Assembly (NCBI GenBank): GCA_021162325.1
Contig: JAGGYV010000274.1
Coordinates: 1-21,728 of the forward strand
Direction of reading: 5' to 3'
DNA: 21,728 bases
From: Desulfobacteraceae bacterium
GTDB taxonomy: Bacteria; Desulfobacterota; Desulfobacteria; Desulfobacterales; Desulfosalsimonadaceae
Shown here: piece by piece, positions 21,081-21,728 of the stretch
Position numbering within the stretch: position 1 is the first letter of the stretch
Layout of the letters: the number at the start of each line of letters is the position of its first letter
The notes under the pieces: model-generated
Told to the model about the DNA's origin: nothing
The model's database searches: none
What the model saw: only the letters and a program-made list of their open reading frames with translations
Program-made: the position numbers and the translations under genes

Positions 21081-21354
21081 TTATCGTATTTTTGAGACAA
21101 AGGAGTTTATAAAAAAACTCAGTAAGTTAAACCCTCAAGACAGCGCTTTCATACAGAACAAACTTCGCACGTACGTTTACCCTCAGATAAAGCAGTCTCC
21201 ATGGTTTGGGAACAACATTAAAAAACTCAAAGGATATACTCCCGAAACATGGCGGTACAGAATAGGAAAATTCAGACTCTTTTATATGATTGATAATGAA
21301 AAACAAATTATTTACATATTAACAATTGATCATCGAAAAGGTGCCTACAATTAA
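21052..21354 (+). CDS. RelE/ParE-family toxin
   Basis: About 100 residues. The pattern FETKEFIKKLSKLNPQD, then IKKLKGYTPETWRYRIGKFRLFYMID and IIYILTIDHRKGAYN, is that of the RelE/ParE toxin superfamily: LKG, the WRYRIGKFR strand, and a C-terminal IDHRKGAY where Arg and Tyr line the active site in RNase members. Such toxins cleave mRNA on the ribosome (RelE) or poison gyrase (ParE); which applies is not certain, though the basic HRKGAY tail fits RelE-type. The ATG at 21052 has GAGG upstream. A TTG at 21073 preceded by AAGGGGA would begin LTDYRIFE, as many relatives do, and may be the true start (93 residues). Confidence 0.85.
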   Translation: MHKGDISLTDYRIFETKEFIKKLSKLNPQDSAFIQNKLRTYVYPQIKQSPWFGNNIKKLKGYTPETWRYRIGKFRLFYMIDNEKQIIYILTIDHRKGAYN

Positions 21355-21383
21355 AAACCAATACAAATAATGGATGATGTCCC

Positions 21384-21728
21384 CTACGCATTTCCCCTGG
21401 CATACATACTGAAATAGCAACTGCCGCAGCTAACGCCGGAAAAAGCCTTAACAAGTGGATAGCTGACACGCTGGATCAGATTGTTCATTCTCTTAACTGT
21501 CGATTTGAACTCGTTCCCACGGAAGACCGTGGGAACCAGATAACTTGAAAGTATAGGAATTTCCATTTTTCGATAATTAAGTAAGCCGTCCCCGGAACTC
21601 GCGCGATCTATGGCAATAGAGACAATTTTAGTATGTTCGCCAAGATTGGTAATGGCTTGGTTTATAACTTCTTTTGCCATAAGAATATCATGGGTCTCAA
21701 TAGTGGCAAAACGCATGGCGATGGGAAG
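21384..21728 (-). CDS. Partial, probably truncated protein gene of unknown family (5' end outside window)
   Basis: The frame stays open to the window edge and reads LPIAMRFATIETHDILMAKE, then VINQAITNLGEHTKIVSIAIDRA. From about 21612 downward it translates repeat sequence: SGDGLLNYRKME is encoded by the CCCCGGAACTC/TTTTTCGATAATTAAG repeat, and VPTVFRGNE by the GTTCCCACGG hairpin. The genuine part therefore seems to end near IDRA, and the rest is repeat-derived. I do not recognise the family. It is either a gene truncated by repeat insertion or a fragment of a mobile-element gene. Confidence 0.35.
   Translation of the reverse strand, partial: LPIAMRFATIETHDILMAKEVINQAITNLGEHTKIVSIAIDRASSGDGLLNYRKMEIPILSSYLVPTVFRGNEFKSTVKRMNNLIQRVSYPLVKAFSGVSCGSCYFSMYARGNA
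21513..21536. repeat. Perfect hairpin repeat GTTCCCACGG-AAGA-CCGTGGGAAC
   Basis: Exact 10-bp stem with a 4-base loop. No T-run follows on either strand, so a terminator is unlikely. It resembles short GTTCCCACG-type palindromes found dispersed in many bacterial genomes. It lies 30 bp from copy 2 of the TTTTTCGATAATTAAGTAA repeat. Confidence 0.7.
21566..21584. repeat. TTTTTCGATAATTAAGTAA repeat, copy 2
   Basis: Identical to 20724-20742. It is followed by GCCGTCCCCGGAACTC. On the minus strand it is translated as part of the partial frame 21384-21728, indicating that the repeat interrupted or replaced the 3' end of that gene. Confidence 0.7.

Noticed and set aside
1..21728. CRISPR array, tRNA or rRNA genes
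   Set aside because: No regularly spaced direct repeats, cloverleaf or rRNA sequence was recognised anywhere in the window.

Overview
The window looks like chromosome from a sulfate-reducing Desulfobacterota, most likely Desulfobacterales. This is inferred from the protein families, a selenocysteine-containing peroxiredoxin, a long glycyl radical enzyme characteristic of strict anaerobes, and many palindromic intergenic repeats of a kind common in that group. No rRNA, tRNA, CRISPR array or complete insertion sequence was seen.

Layout. 1-2860 (+): 3' end of a RecD2-like helicase, a membrane-anchored SH3/coiled-coil protein and L-aspartate oxidase (nadB). 3166-4515 (-): a CoA-disulfide reductase/NADH oxidase-type flavoprotein. 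4516-5135 has no gene but holds three inverted-repeat structures. 5136-7431 (-): a small DnaJ-domain protein, a pyridoxamine-phosphate-oxidase-fold protein, a peroxiredoxin whose peroxidatic residue is encoded by an in-frame UGA (selenocysteine) with a candidate bacterial SECIS hairpin, and an unrecognised 137-residue protein. Together these read as a small redox and stress-defence group. 7785-12345 (-): a TetR regulator, a 1022-residue glycyl radical enzyme with an SCP2-like N-terminal domain, and an overlapping metallo-beta-lactamase-fold hydrolase. Two tandem 13-bp palindromes lie upstream of the regulator. I consider this the best candidate for an undescribed pathway. 12744-15982 (-): cmk, hisC and an LpxL-type acyltransferase. 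16220-17983 (+): a divergent DUF374 acyltransferase, a decayed acyl-CoA thioesterase and a cyclophilin-type peptidyl-prolyl isomerase. 18063-18713 (-): a methyltransferase. 19071-20177 (+): a membrane diguanylate cyclase. 20178-21728: an accessory-looking tail with ORF fragments, short repeats and a ribbon-helix-helix/RelE-type toxin-antitoxin pair.

The second theme is repeats. At least ten palindromic or duplicated elements of roughly 35-140 bp fill most of the intergenic space. Several share the end motif CTTTTTACGAAGCC(A/G)TC. Some run into genes: the stop codons of cmk and the lpxL-like gene lie inside repeats, and cmk and the DUF374 gene share a near-identical stretch at their 3' ends. 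The repeats look like short non-autonomous mobile or REP/MITE-like sequences that now form gene ends. No transposase for them is present here.
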